Assembly (NCBI GenBank): GCA_028692715.1
Contig: JAQUWU010000004.1
Location: forward strand, 62,001 to 126,000
Direction: 5' to 3'
From: Paludibacter sp.
Lineage (GTDB): Bacteria; Bacteroidota; Bacteroidia; Bacteroidales; Paludibacteraceae
Length of the DNA: 64,000 nt
Part shown: piece after piece, positions 34,147-41,728 of the stretch
How positions within the stretch are numbered: position 1 is the stretch's first letter
Layout of the letters: every line of letters starts with the position of its first letter
The notes under the pieces: generated by a model
Seen by the model: the letters and a program-made list of their open reading frames with translations, nothing else
Database searches by the model: none
Told to the model about the DNA's origin: nothing
Program-made: the position numbers and the translations under genes

Positions 34147-34227
34147 TCATCATATTATCTCATCATCTCATCATCTCATCATCACATCATCTCATCATCA
34201 CATCATCTCATCATCACATCATCACAT
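34147..34227. repeat. 8-bp tandem repeat tract TCATCWCA
   Basis: About eight copies of TCATC(A/T)CA alternate between the A and T forms, bounded by a shorter degenerate lead-in. The tract fills the rlmB to RluA-family intergenic space, ending about 22 bp before the next start codon. Spacing is far too short for a CRISPR array. Confidence 0.9.
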
Positions 34228-34249
34228 TACTAAATTATCACATTAAAAA

Positions 34250-34927
34250 ATGACTGTACTTTACGAAGATAACCATATAATAGCTGTAAATAAAACCTGT
34301 TCGGAAATTGTACAGGGAGATAAAACCGGCGATGAACCGCTTTCGGAAACAATTAAAAAATATCTGAAAGAGAAATACAATAAACAAGGAGAAGTTTTCT
34401 GTGGGGTGACTCACCGTCTCGATCGTCCGGTGAGTGGTGTAGTTTTGTTTGCAAAAACAAGCAAAGCACTTACTCGTTTAAACGATATGTTTAAAAATCA
34501 GGAAGTTAAAAAGACATATTGGGCATTGGTGAAAGAAAAGCCTACTTTCTCAGATGGTCGTTTAGAACATTATTTGGTGCGAAACGAAAAGCAAAATAAA
34601 TCGGTGGCATACGAGAAAATAGTTCCGAATGCAAAAAAAGCGGCACTAAGCTATAAATTGATTGCACAATCCGACACTTATTTTTTACTCGAAGTTCATT
34701 TAGAAACGGGACGTCATCATCAAATTCGTTGCCAGTTAGCCAAAATAGGTTGTCCGATTAAGGGTGATTTAAAATATGGTTTTGCCCGCTCAAATCCCAA
34801 TGGTGGCATCAGTCTTCATGCACGAAATGTGGAATTTGTGCATCCGGTCTCACAAAAATTAATTCAAATAACAGCACCTGTTCCCCAAGACGACAAATTG
34901 TGGTTGACCTTTGAGAAGATGGTTTAA
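34250..34927 (+). CDS. RluA-family pseudouridine synthase
   Basis: The 225-residue protein has the family's catalytic motif THRLDRPVSGVVLFAKT (about 54-70, with Asp58 as nucleophile), plus LVRNEKQNKS and the C-terminal ETGRHHQIRCQLAKIGCPI. It converts uridine to pseudouridine in rRNA or tRNA. It lacks the N-terminal S4 domain found in RluC/RluD, and at this length resembles the short RluA or TruC-like members; the exact target is not predictable. It lies 135 bp after rlmB, separated by a tandem-repeat tract. Confidence 0.88.
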   Translation: MTVLYEDNHIIAVNKTCSEIVQGDKTGDEPLSETIKKYLKEKYNKQGEVFCGVTHRLDRPVSGVVLFAKTSKALTRLNDMFKNQEVKKTYWALVKEKPTFSDGRLEHYLVRNEKQNKSVAYEKIVPNAKKAALSYKLIAQSDTYFLLEVHLETGRHHQIRCQLAKIGCPIKGDLKYGFARSNPNGGISLHARNVEFVHPVSQKLIQITAPVPQDDKLWLTFEKMV

Positions 34928-34970
34928 CTTTTTATTGGGATAAGCAATTCTCAATCGCTTGAAAATAGAA

Positions 34971-35154
34971 GAGGCTGTCTCAAAACAAAAAAAAGGACGA
35001 AAATTACATTAATAACAGCAAATTTACATAAATAATAAACCGTTGGAATTGTGTTATTTACAGAATTTAGTAGCTGTAGTATATGTGTCCTTTTTCGTAA
35101 TTTACGCTTGACTATCGGTAAACAAGTTCAGAACAACTTTTTTGAGACAGTCTA
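34971..35154. mobile_element. MITE-like element with terminal inverted repeats
   Basis: CTGTCTCAAAA (34975-34985) is complementary to TTTTGAGACAG (35140-35150). The ends, GAGGCTGTCTC and GAGACAGTCTA, resemble ends I associate with IS1182-like insertion sequences (from memory, not searched). The ~180-bp interior carries no convincing open frame. No clear target duplication is seen. It lies between two converging genes, where an insertion would do little harm. Confidence 0.6.
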
Positions 35155-35162
35155 TGGTAATA

Positions 35163-36536
35163 TTATAATTTTTCAAAAACCTCTTTCGCAAAAGTTTCCA
35201 AACCCGGATCACGTGCACCCATAAGTAATAAAACGCAGGGTTCACTGAAATGACTTTTTAGTTCTTCAACCAAATTTTTTCTATCTTCTACAAAAAAAGC
35301 ATTTTTACCCAATTTTTGAATGTCAATTATCAAATCGTTTGCCGATATATCTTTTATTGCCGAACCACCAGCATAAAAAATCTCGGACATCCAAATTTCA
35401 TCTTCGGGACGAAGCACGGCTACGATTTCCTGAACAAAGTCATTACGCAGGAATCGGGTAGGACCGTAGCCATGTGGTTGAAACCATGCAATTACTTTTG
35501 GAGCAATAGGTTGGCAGGCAGAAATAGAAGCAGCACATTTGGCAGGGTTATGGGCATAATCGTCGATAAGTGTAACATCGTTTTTCTTCCCAATAATTTG
35601 ATGGCGACGGAAAATACCTTCATATTTTGCTAAAGCTTCTGCAGCAGTTTCAAAACTTACTCCCAATTTATTAACCACGGCTATGGCTGCCAACGCATTT
35701 TCCATATTATGTTTTCCAACAGTGTTCATATTCACAGTTGTGCCATTTACCTTAAATTGTATCTGAAAGCCTTTTTGCTGAAAATTTATTCCTATATAAC
35801 CTGCTTTTTGTGATGAGTTGGTGGCAAAATCATTTTCTCCGTGTGTTGATAATTGAGCAGCAAGTTTATTCGAACGATTAGTAATAAAAATATTTTTTGT
35901 ATTATTGCGAAAGATTTCAAAGATTTTCATTAACTCGTCAATTTCTTGATGATCTTTTTCAATATTCAACAGTAATCCGATTTCAGGATGATATTGAACA
36001 ATTGATCCATCACTTTCATCAGCTTCAATAACCAACCATTCGCCTTTACCTACTTTTGCGTTGCCAATTTTTCCTTCACGAATAATACTAGTTAATCCGG
36101 CTCCGCTTATTATACTTGGTGCTAATCCTGCGTATTGCAAAATATCAAAAATCATAGCAGATGTTGTGCTCTTTCCCGAAGTACCCCCAACAGCTATTGT
36201 TTTTTTGCTTTCAGCAATTAATGCCAACACTTGTGATCGTCGTAAAATAGGAATATTCATTTCACGAGCCTTTTTTACCTCAAAAACTGTATCCTCTATT
36301 GCTGTGGACACAACCACTAAATCCGTTTTGTCTGTAATACCGGAACCATCTTGTAAAAAGCATTTAATAGTTTCGGCTTCGAGTTTTTCTTTCGTGTCAT
36401 TCGGTGTGTCTGCCAAGAAATAACGATCGCTTCCACTTACGTCTTTACCTATACCTTGGAGGTATTGAGCAATTGCACTCATGCCAGTACCGGCTATACC
36501 AATAAAAAAGATATTATTGAAATTGTTGATTGTCAT
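35163..36536 (-). CDS. Mur ligase family protein, MurC/Mpl-like
   Basis: The 457-residue protein has a Rossmann N-domain (FIGIAGTGMSAIAQYLQGIG, about residues 11-30) and an ATP loop GGTSGKSTTSAM (about 117-128). The conserved stretches EADESDGSIVQYHPEI, NIEKDHQEIDE, DDYAHNPAKCAA and the C-terminal QPHGYGPTR are also present. MurC joins L-Ala to UDP-MurNAc, and Mpl joins a recycled tripeptide to it. The gene stands alone, outside any division/cell-wall cluster, which favours a recycling ligase or a second MurC-like enzyme over the essential MurC. GKS in the loop, where MurC usually has GKT, is a small departure. A TACTTTTG element (minus strand, 36574-36581) could be its promoter. Confidence 0.8.
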   Translation of the reverse strand: MTINNFNNIFFIGIAGTGMSAIAQYLQGIGKDVSGSDRYFLADTPNDTKEKLEAETIKCFLQDGSGITDKTDLVVVSTAIEDTVFEVKKAREMNIPILRRSQVLALIAESKKTIAVGGTSGKSTTSAMIFDILQYAGLAPSIISGAGLTSIIREGKIGNAKVGKGEWLVIEADESDGSIVQYHPEIGLLLNIEKDHQEIDELMKIFEIFRNNTKNIFITNRSNKLAAQLSTHGENDFATNSSQKAGYIGINFQQKGFQIQFKVNGTTVNMNTVGKHNMENALAAIAVVNKLGVSFETAAEALAKYEGIFRRHQIIGKKNDVTLIDDYAHNPAKCAASISACQPIAPKVIAWFQPHGYGPTRFLRNDFVQEIVAVLRPEDEIWMSEIFYAGGSAIKDISANDLIIDIQKLGKNAFFVEDRKNLVEELKSHFSEPCVLLLMGARDPGLETFAKEVFEKL

Positions 36537-36872
36537 ATTATTACAATTATATGCTTGTTTTTTTTTCGAATATCAAAAGTAAGAAATAAAAAATGTATTT
36601 AATACTATTTTGTGTCGAATTATGACAATATTAATTTTCTGTGCCAAGATGTAAATTTGGTCACACCTATTAATAGATGTCAACAATAAATTAACATTTG
36701 GTTACAGATTCCATCTTTAAACGTCATATATACTAAAGTTCGTTCTAAAATATTCATTTTCACAATAAGCTAAGTTGCAAAGAAAAAACAATTAAGTTTT
36801 CTCTTTATGTCAAATTGATGTTATTGTAAAATGTTAAATTAGTAACTTTACAGTTTGTGTATTAGCGACTTA

Positions 36873-36888
36873 CGTAACGATTGTTACG
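36873..36888. promoter_or_regulatory. Palindromic operator-like site
   Basis: CGTAAC-GATT-GTTACG is a perfect 6-bp inverted repeat with a 4-bp spacer, in an otherwise featureless stretch about 285 bp before the hydrolase start. It is too short for a terminator and has no T tract. The binding protein is unknown. Confidence 0.35.
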
Positions 36889-36916
36889 CAAATAATATCA
36901 ATATATGCCATCTATG

Positions 36917-37019
36917 TATTTACCATTACACAATGTACCATTTACGATTTAATAAAAAGAAGATAAACAGCATATTACGAGTTTATTAATGAGACATTAT
37001 ATTATTTTCATTACTTAAA
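36917..37019. repeat. Dispersed ~105-bp intergenic repeat, copy B
   Basis: Reverse-complement match of 31561-31665, strongest over 36966-37018. It lies about 155 bp upstream of the hydrolase gene. Confidence 0.75.
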
Positions 37020-37172
37020 TTGGTAGATGACAATTTGTTTAATTGTTTTTCTAACGAAGCCATTGCTATAATAAGATCAAAAAAATTCATATCTCAAAAC
37101 CTATTTTTTTTGAAATAAATTAGTATTAAAAAAAAATCTTTATTTTTAAAACCAAAATTAAATTCTAGTACT

Positions 37173-38834
37173 ATGTATTTAACATGTAATTACTCATTAA
37201 TAAAATCAGGTAAGCTAGTGATTATTATCATTGGATGCATGCTATTCCCTTTTACAATTCAATCGGCAACAGGTAACTGGAATAGTAGCGTAACAGGTGG
37301 TAGTATTGTTTATACAACTTCAGAATCTGCTACACCTCAGAAAGATGCTTCCGGTAATAATTTGACAGTAGTATATCTCGAAAATTTGATTATGAGTAAA
37401 ATAGGACAAAATACGAATGCTGATGATGTGAATTGGTTGCTTTCAATGGGATATCGCGTTATTGAGTTAGATTATGCCAATCATACAAATACTGTAACAC
37501 CTAAAATTAATGATGATATTATTGCTATAAATAAAGCCATAAATAATGGTTCATTTTGTGGTTTAAGCAATTGTTCTAAATATCGCTCATGGGTGTTATT
37601 CGAAGGTTACAGAATAGCACGCGATGTCCCTTATTTTGTTGACGATCCTACTGTTTATAATTATTCAGCAGCTTATGAAACAGGTGATTCCTTACGAATG
37701 GACATTGTTTATCCGGCAAATTCTTCGGTACCTGTCCCAGTCGTTATATCCTTTTCGTACAGCAACAGTTATTTCGGTTCTGCAAATATCAATCAACGTT
37801 TTAATCTTGGAAACACGCTAGCCAGCTTCAATGATTCATTTTTGGAAGGAGCACCTGCCAATGGTATTGCATGGGCAATTGCCGATCATCCAAAGTATTG
37901 TCCGTGGGGAAATGGTAAACCTGTTAATCCTACCGATAATAAAACTTATGCATCCTATGAAACAAATCCTGATGCTGCCCAAAAAGTAAAATCTGCCATT
38001 CGTACACTTCGTACAAAAGGAGTGGGATTTGGTTTATCCGGCAAGATAGGTGTATATGGTTTTTCGAGAGGTTCCGATGCAGGATCAATGGCTGTTGGCG
38101 ACAGAACTGTAACCGAATTTGAAAATGTCGGTTTTAATATTGGTGTTTCGGACGATGTACAAGTCGCAGCGCTTGGGTCAGGTGTATTCGACTTTACAAA
38201 AATTTATGATGTAACAGATGATGGTGATTCAAATCTGGAATCAAAATGTCCGATAGCATGGGGCCCATTGTCTTCAAATTTTGCCCTGTGGGAAACAATG
38301 GGTTCAGCATATCTGGCCGAAACCTCGGCTTCAGCACCGGTTATTTTCTTTTATAACACCACCGATGCCGCATATTATCAAAGTCAAATTGCCAGTTTTA
38401 AGTCAAAATTAGATTTACTTCTTGTACCCACAGAAACTGTGATTAATTACGGTACCGGACATGCAGTACCTCAAACAAGTGTGCCTTTATCAAAATTGTA
38501 TGATTTCTTCAAAGTATATCTAACTCCACCTTCAGTTTCAACCGGATTCAAAAATATTACAATGAATACGAATGAAAATTTGCAACTTGTGGTTTCGCAA
38601 AATACAGCTAAAGATGAATTGAATGTGATATTCAGACCTCAAAACGATGATAAAGTTCAAATTTCACTTTGCAATTTGTCAGGTACTTTATTGTTTAATT
38701 TGGAAAAACGGTATGACATAACTGGTTCTGTAAATGAAAGCATTCAACTTAGACCATTACATCTTTCAAAAGGTATATATTTTGTAAAGGTGGCAAATGG
38801 AAATTTTAAGAGTACAAGAAAAATAATTTTATAG
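37173..38834 (+). CDS. Secreted alpha/beta-hydrolase (putative esterase) with T9SS tail
   Basis: The 553-residue protein has an N-terminal membrane/signal segment (about 12-30, LVIIIIGCMLFPFTIQSA). An alpha/beta-hydrolase region (about 150-450) has a nucleophile elbow YGFSRGSDAGS with Ser about residue 298. A candidate acid lies in FFYNTTDAAYY, and a candidate His in NYGTGHAVPQTS (about 430). The last ~75 residues are a T9SS sorting domain. Overall shape suggests an esterase acting on plant polysaccharide decorations (acetyl or feruloyl), but it does not match a carbohydrate-esterase family I can name. It stands alone, ending at a terminator. A peptidase or lipase is possible. Confidence 0.7.
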   Translation: MYLTCNYSLIKSGKLVIIIIGCMLFPFTIQSATGNWNSSVTGGSIVYTTSESATPQKDASGNNLTVVYLENLIMSKIGQNTNADDVNWLLSMGYRVIELDYANHTNTVTPKINDDIIAINKAINNGSFCGLSNCSKYRSWVLFEGYRIARDVPYFVDDPTVYNYSAAYETGDSLRMDIVYPANSSVPVPVVISFSYSNSYFGSANINQRFNLGNTLASFNDSFLEGAPANGIAWAIADHPKYCPWGNGKPVNPTDNKTYASYETNPDAAQKVKSAIRTLRTKGVGFGLSGKIGVYGFSRGSDAGSMAVGDRTVTEFENVGFNIGVSDDVQVAALGSGVFDFTKIYDVTDDGDSNLESKCPIAWGPLSSNFALWETMGSAYLAETSASAPVIFFYNTTDAAYYQSQIASFKSKLDLLLVPTETVINYGTGHAVPQTSVPLSKLYDFFKVYLTPPSVSTGFKNITMNTNENLQLVVSQNTAKDELNVIFRPQNDDKVQISLCNLSGTLLFNLEKRYDITGSVNESIQLRPLHLSKGIYFVKVANGNFKSTRKIIL

Positions 38835-38884
38835 ATTTAAATATTTTTTTAAGTTGAAACAATTTGTTTTCAGCACTTAATTTT

Positions 38885-38926
38885 AAACCTCTTCTCGGAA
38901 ATATCTGTGAGAGGTTTTTTGTTTTA
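38885..38926 (+). terminator. Terminator after the secreted hydrolase
   Basis: AAACCTCT pairs with AGAGGTTT across a ~17-nt loop and is followed by a T run. Confidence 0.7.
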
Positions 38927-39131
38927 TTCAATGTAGTATATAACTCTAATATTTTCTTAAAAAAAACATGAAAAGATAGTTTTGTTGATAAATTTTTAAA
39001 AAATATTTTCAAGAAAATTAATATTTTATCGCTCAGTTGTTATTGTATTTTTCAACTTAAAATTGTAAGATTTTAAATAAATTGCAATCTATTTATTTAA
39101 ATGGGTTTATCTATTTTAATTCAAATATACT

Positions 39132-39179
39132 TATTGTATTTTAAACAATATATAAAGCGTTGTTATTGTAGTTGCTACA
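39132..39179. promoter_or_regulatory. Two candidate operators before the xylose operon
   Basis: TATTGT-N7-ACAATA (39132-39150) and TGTAG-TTG-CTACA (39167-39179) are inverted repeats about 45-95 bp upstream of the promoter's -33 element. Either could bind the Nudix-type regulator encoded next. This is inferred from position. Confidence 0.35.
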
Positions 39180-39225
39180 GTATTCAATGTATTGGTAATG
39201 TGTTTTATAACATATGCGAATTACA

Positions 39226-39255
39226 TTGTTTATATTGAAATATATTCTATTTTTG
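39226..39255 (+). promoter_or_regulatory. Promoter of the xylose operon
   Basis: TTG (39226-39228), 19-bp spacer, TATTTTTG (39248-39255): an ideal Bacteroidetes housekeeping promoter about 25 bp before the regulator's start codon. Confidence 0.75.
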
Positions 39256-39280
39256 TGTTTTAAACTAATCATCTGAACCC

Positions 39281-39982
39281 ATGTCAAACGAAAATACATA
39301 TAATCCGCATGTCTCAGTTGACTGTGTAGTTTTTGGCTTCGACAGCGATAATTTAAAAGTGCTGTTGATTGAAAGAACCATCAAAGAACAAAACGAATCA
39401 TATAACGACAAAAAACTTCCCGGAAGTATTATTTTAAATGATGAAAACCTTGATGAAGCTGCTTCCAGGGTTTTGACAGAACTGACAGGTCTGAAGAATA
39501 TTTATTTGAGTCAGTTTAGAAGTTTTGGAGGCCCTGAAAGGACAAAGAATCCGAGAGATATTTTGTGGCTTGAAAATACAACGCAATTAAAAATTGGTCG
39601 TATAGTTACGGTTGCTTATGTAGCTTTGATTAAAATCGACCGGAAGATACTTTCAAATTCCGAAGAAACATCGGCAAACTGGTATGATCTGAATGATGTA
39701 ACGAAAATGAAAATGGCTTTTGATCATGCTGATATAATCAATAGAGGTCTTGAATATATCCGTCATAGAATGGATATTGAACCTCATTTACTTTTTGAAT
39801 TGTTGCCAAGAAAATTTACTATTTCACAATTACGAACTTTATATGATACCGTTCATCAAACACGCTCTGATGTTCGTAATTTTCAAAAAAAAGTGGCACA
39901 ATGGTCTTATGTGGTAGCACTTGAAGAACTAGAGGAAGGTGTTCCCCATAGGGCAGCGAGACTTTATAAATATAAAAAATAG
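39281..39982 (+). CDS. xylR: Nudix-type (NrtR-like) transcriptional regulator of xylose genes
   Basis: The 233-residue protein has a Nudix-fold N-domain (about 8-140) and a C-terminal winged helix (about 160-233) with PRKFTISQLRTLYDTVHQ and HRAARLYKYK, as in NrtR/AraR-type regulators. The Nudix box is degraded: where REUxEExGU is expected the protein has RVLTELTGL, so two of the three Glu are lost and hydrolysis is unlikely. The domain probably senses a sugar or sugar phosphate. The order regulator-xylB-xylA-xylE matches the xylose operon I recall from Bacteroides thetaiotaomicron, where this gene type is called XylR. It is first in its operon behind a strong promoter, so it probably represses itself. 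Confidence 0.8.
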   Translation: MSNENTYNPHVSVDCVVFGFDSDNLKVLLIERTIKEQNESYNDKKLPGSIILNDENLDEAASRVLTELTGLKNIYLSQFRSFGGPERTKNPRDILWLENTTQLKIGRIVTVAYVALIKIDRKILSNSEETSANWYDLNDVTKMKMAFDHADIINRGLEYIRHRMDIEPHLLFELLPRKFTISQLRTLYDTVHQTRSDVRNFQKKVAQWSYVVALEELEEGVPHRAARLYKYKK

Positions 39983-39990
39983 CTACTAAC

Positions 39991-40018
39991 AGCCCCCTAA
40001 CCCCCTAAAGGGGGAATT
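39991..40018 (+). repeat. GC-rich dispersed repeat, copy 1
   Basis: AGCCCCCTAACCCCCTAAAG followed by GGGGAATT, a word pattern often scattered through Bacteroidetes genomes. It lies between the regulator and xylB, in inverted orientation to copy 2 at 40100-40126. Confidence 0.75.
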
Positions 40019-40060
40019 GAAAAATTGTATTGATTATTACAACAAGATATTTATAATTAT

Positions 40061-41596
40061 ATGGAAAATAAAATGAATAAACCAAACGAAGCTATTTCTA
40101 ACTCCCCCTTCAGGGGGTCGGGGGCCTTTTTATTTGGTTATGATTTAGGTAGTTCGTCTGTTAAGGCGAGTTTGGTAAATGCCGAAACAGGTGAATGTGT
40201 ATCGAGCGCATTTTTCCCAAAAAAAGAAATGGAGATAATTTCGGTAAAAGCCGGTTGGGCCGAACAAGATACTGAAGTCTGGTGGAAGAATCTGAAACTG
40301 GCTACACAGGTTGTTTTGGAAGAATCGGCTGTAAATCCTGCAGCGATTAAGGCTATAGGTATTTCGTATCAAATGCATGGCTTGGTGCTTGTAGACGAAA
40401 ACCAACAGGCAATTCGTAATTCCATTATCTGGTGTGACAGCCGTGCAGTTCCTTACGGACAAAAGGCATTTGAAGAAATTGGAGGTAAGATGTGTTTATC
40501 GAATTTGTTGAATTCTCCAGGAAATTTTACCTTGTCGAAAATGGCCTGGGTAAAAGAAAATGAGCCTGAAAACTTTGCAAAAGCCAAATATTATATGTTA
40601 CCCGGTGATTATCTGGCCATGCGTATGACAGGCAAAGCTTGTACAACAGTTTCCGGATTATCGGAGGGAATTTCATGGGATTTTAAAGCTGAACGTCCTG
40701 CGCAATTTCTACTTGACTATTTTGGGTTTGAAAGCAGCCTGATTCCTGAAATTGTTCCTGCTTTCGGTCAACAAGGGACTTTAAAAACCGATATAGCTTC
40801 CGAGCTTGGATTGGCTGCAGGAACTCCTGTAACTTATCGTGCCGGCGATCAACCAAACAATGCTTTATCACTTAATGTGTTAAATCCGGGTGAAATTGCT
40901 GCAACCGGTGGTACTTCGGGTGTGGTTTACGGTGTAAACGATGATGCTAAGTATGATCCACAATCGCGTGTAAACTCTTTTGCTCACGTGAATCATACGA
41001 AAGAAGCCCCTCGTGTAGGTGTTTTGCTTTGCATCAACGGTACTGCGATTTTAAACACCTGGATTAAAAACAATGTGGCACCCGAAGGGATTAGTTATGC
41101 AGAAATGAATGAACTGGCAGCCGGAATACCTGTTGGTAGTGAAGGTGTCAGTATTATTCCTTTTGGTAACGGAGCCGAACGTGTATTGGGAAATCAGGAA
41201 CCAAATTGCTCTATTCATGGAATAAACTTTAACCGAATTAGCAAAGCGCATTTAATACGTGCAGCTCATGAAGGAATTGCATTTTCATTTAAATATGGAA
41301 TGGATATAATGAACAAAATGGGCATCGAAACCAAAACTATTCGTGCCGGGTATGCCAATTTATTCTTAAGCCCTATTTTCCGTCAAACTTTGGCCAATAT
41401 TACCGGAGCAACTATTGAACTTTATAATACTGATGGTTCTGTTGGTGCAGCCCGTGGAGCCGGAATAGGAGCGGGAATTTATAAAGACGCAGAAGAAGCT
41501 TTTGCTAGCTTGAAGAAAATTCAGGTTGTAGTTCCCGAAGCTTGTGACAGGGAAGCTACGAAGGTGGCTTATGAAAAATGGCTGAAGTACGTTTAA
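40061..41596 (+). CDS. xylB: Xylulokinase, FGGY family
   Basis: The 511-residue protein carries the FGGY ATPase motif LFGYDLGSSSVKASLV (about 24-39). IIWCDSRAVPYGQKA has the catalytic-region Asp, and GDQPNNALSLNV, GEIAATGGTSGVVYG and the closing GAARGAGIGAG are also typical. It phosphorylates D-xylulose to xylulose 5-phosphate. The N-terminus is unusual: usual family members begin almost directly at YDLGSSS, but here about 25 residues precede it, and residues 14-22 (NSPFRGSGA) are encoded by a GC-rich dispersed repeat (40100-40126). The start at 40061 is the first ATG, with another at 40073. xylA follows by 132 bp. Confidence 0.93.
   Translation: MENKMNKPNEAISNSPFRGSGAFLFGYDLGSSSVKASLVNAETGECVSSAFFPKKEMEIISVKAGWAEQDTEVWWKNLKLATQVVLEESAVNPAAIKAIGISYQMHGLVLVDENQQAIRNSIIWCDSRAVPYGQKAFEEIGGKMCLSNLLNSPGNFTLSKMAWVKENEPENFAKAKYYMLPGDYLAMRMTGKACTTVSGLSEGISWDFKAERPAQFLLDYFGFESSLIPEIVPAFGQQGTLKTDIASELGLAAGTPVTYRAGDQPNNALSLNVLNPGEIAATGGTSGVVYGVNDDAKYDPQSRVNSFAHVNHTKEAPRVGVLLCINGTAILNTWIKNNVAPEGISYAEMNELAAGIPVGSEGVSIIPFGNGAERVLGNQEPNCSIHGINFNRISKAHLIRAAHEGIAFSFKYGMDIMNKMGIETKTIRAGYANLFLSPIFRQTLANITGATIELYNTDGSVGAARGAGIGAGIYKDAEEAFASLKKIQVVVPEACDREATKVAYEKWLKYV
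40100..40126 (-). repeat. GC-rich dispersed repeat, copy 2, inside xylB
   Basis: The reverse complement (GGCCCCCGACCCCCTGAAGG then GGGAGTT) is an imperfect copy of 39991-40018. It has an in-frame length of 27 bp and encodes xylB residues 14-22. With copy 1 it could form a long mRNA hairpin whose loop holds the xylB start codon. Confidence 0.75.
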
Positions 41597-41728
41597 TATG
41601 CTAATTTGAAAATGTGCTAATGTGCCAATGAAAGGTGCGAAGCAAATAAATATTAATAATGACCCAAAAAATAACAGAAAAAACAAATTCTTAGGAATAT
41701 ATCAATAAATAACTAAATATTAAAGATT

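Larger units (their letters stand above)
36537..37172. other. Intergenic region Mur ligase-secreted hydrolase
   Basis: 636 bp, AT-rich, no supported gene. It holds a possible Mur ligase promoter (minus, 36574-36581), a 16-bp palindrome (36873-36888) and copy B of the dispersed repeat (36917-37019). No convincing promoter for the downstream hydrolase was found. Confidence 0.6.
38835..39280. other. Intergenic region upstream of the xylose operon
   Basis: A terminator, then AT-rich sequence with two short palindromes (39132-39150, 39167-39179) and a textbook promoter (39226-39255). No gene is supported. Confidence 0.6.

Noticed and set aside
34147-34227. Possible CRISPR array
   Set aside because: Units are 8 bp with no spacers; this is a simple tandem repeat.
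34971-35154. Inverted repeat as a transcription terminator for the RluA-family or Mur ligase gene
   Set aside because: The arms are about 150 bp apart, which is far too long for a terminator loop.
36810-36850. Possible further copy of the pectin motif (TCAAATTGATGTTA) before the secreted hydrolase
   Set aside because: It lacks the CACA end and the candidate -7 element TAACTTTA is a poor match at 33 bp, so it was not counted.
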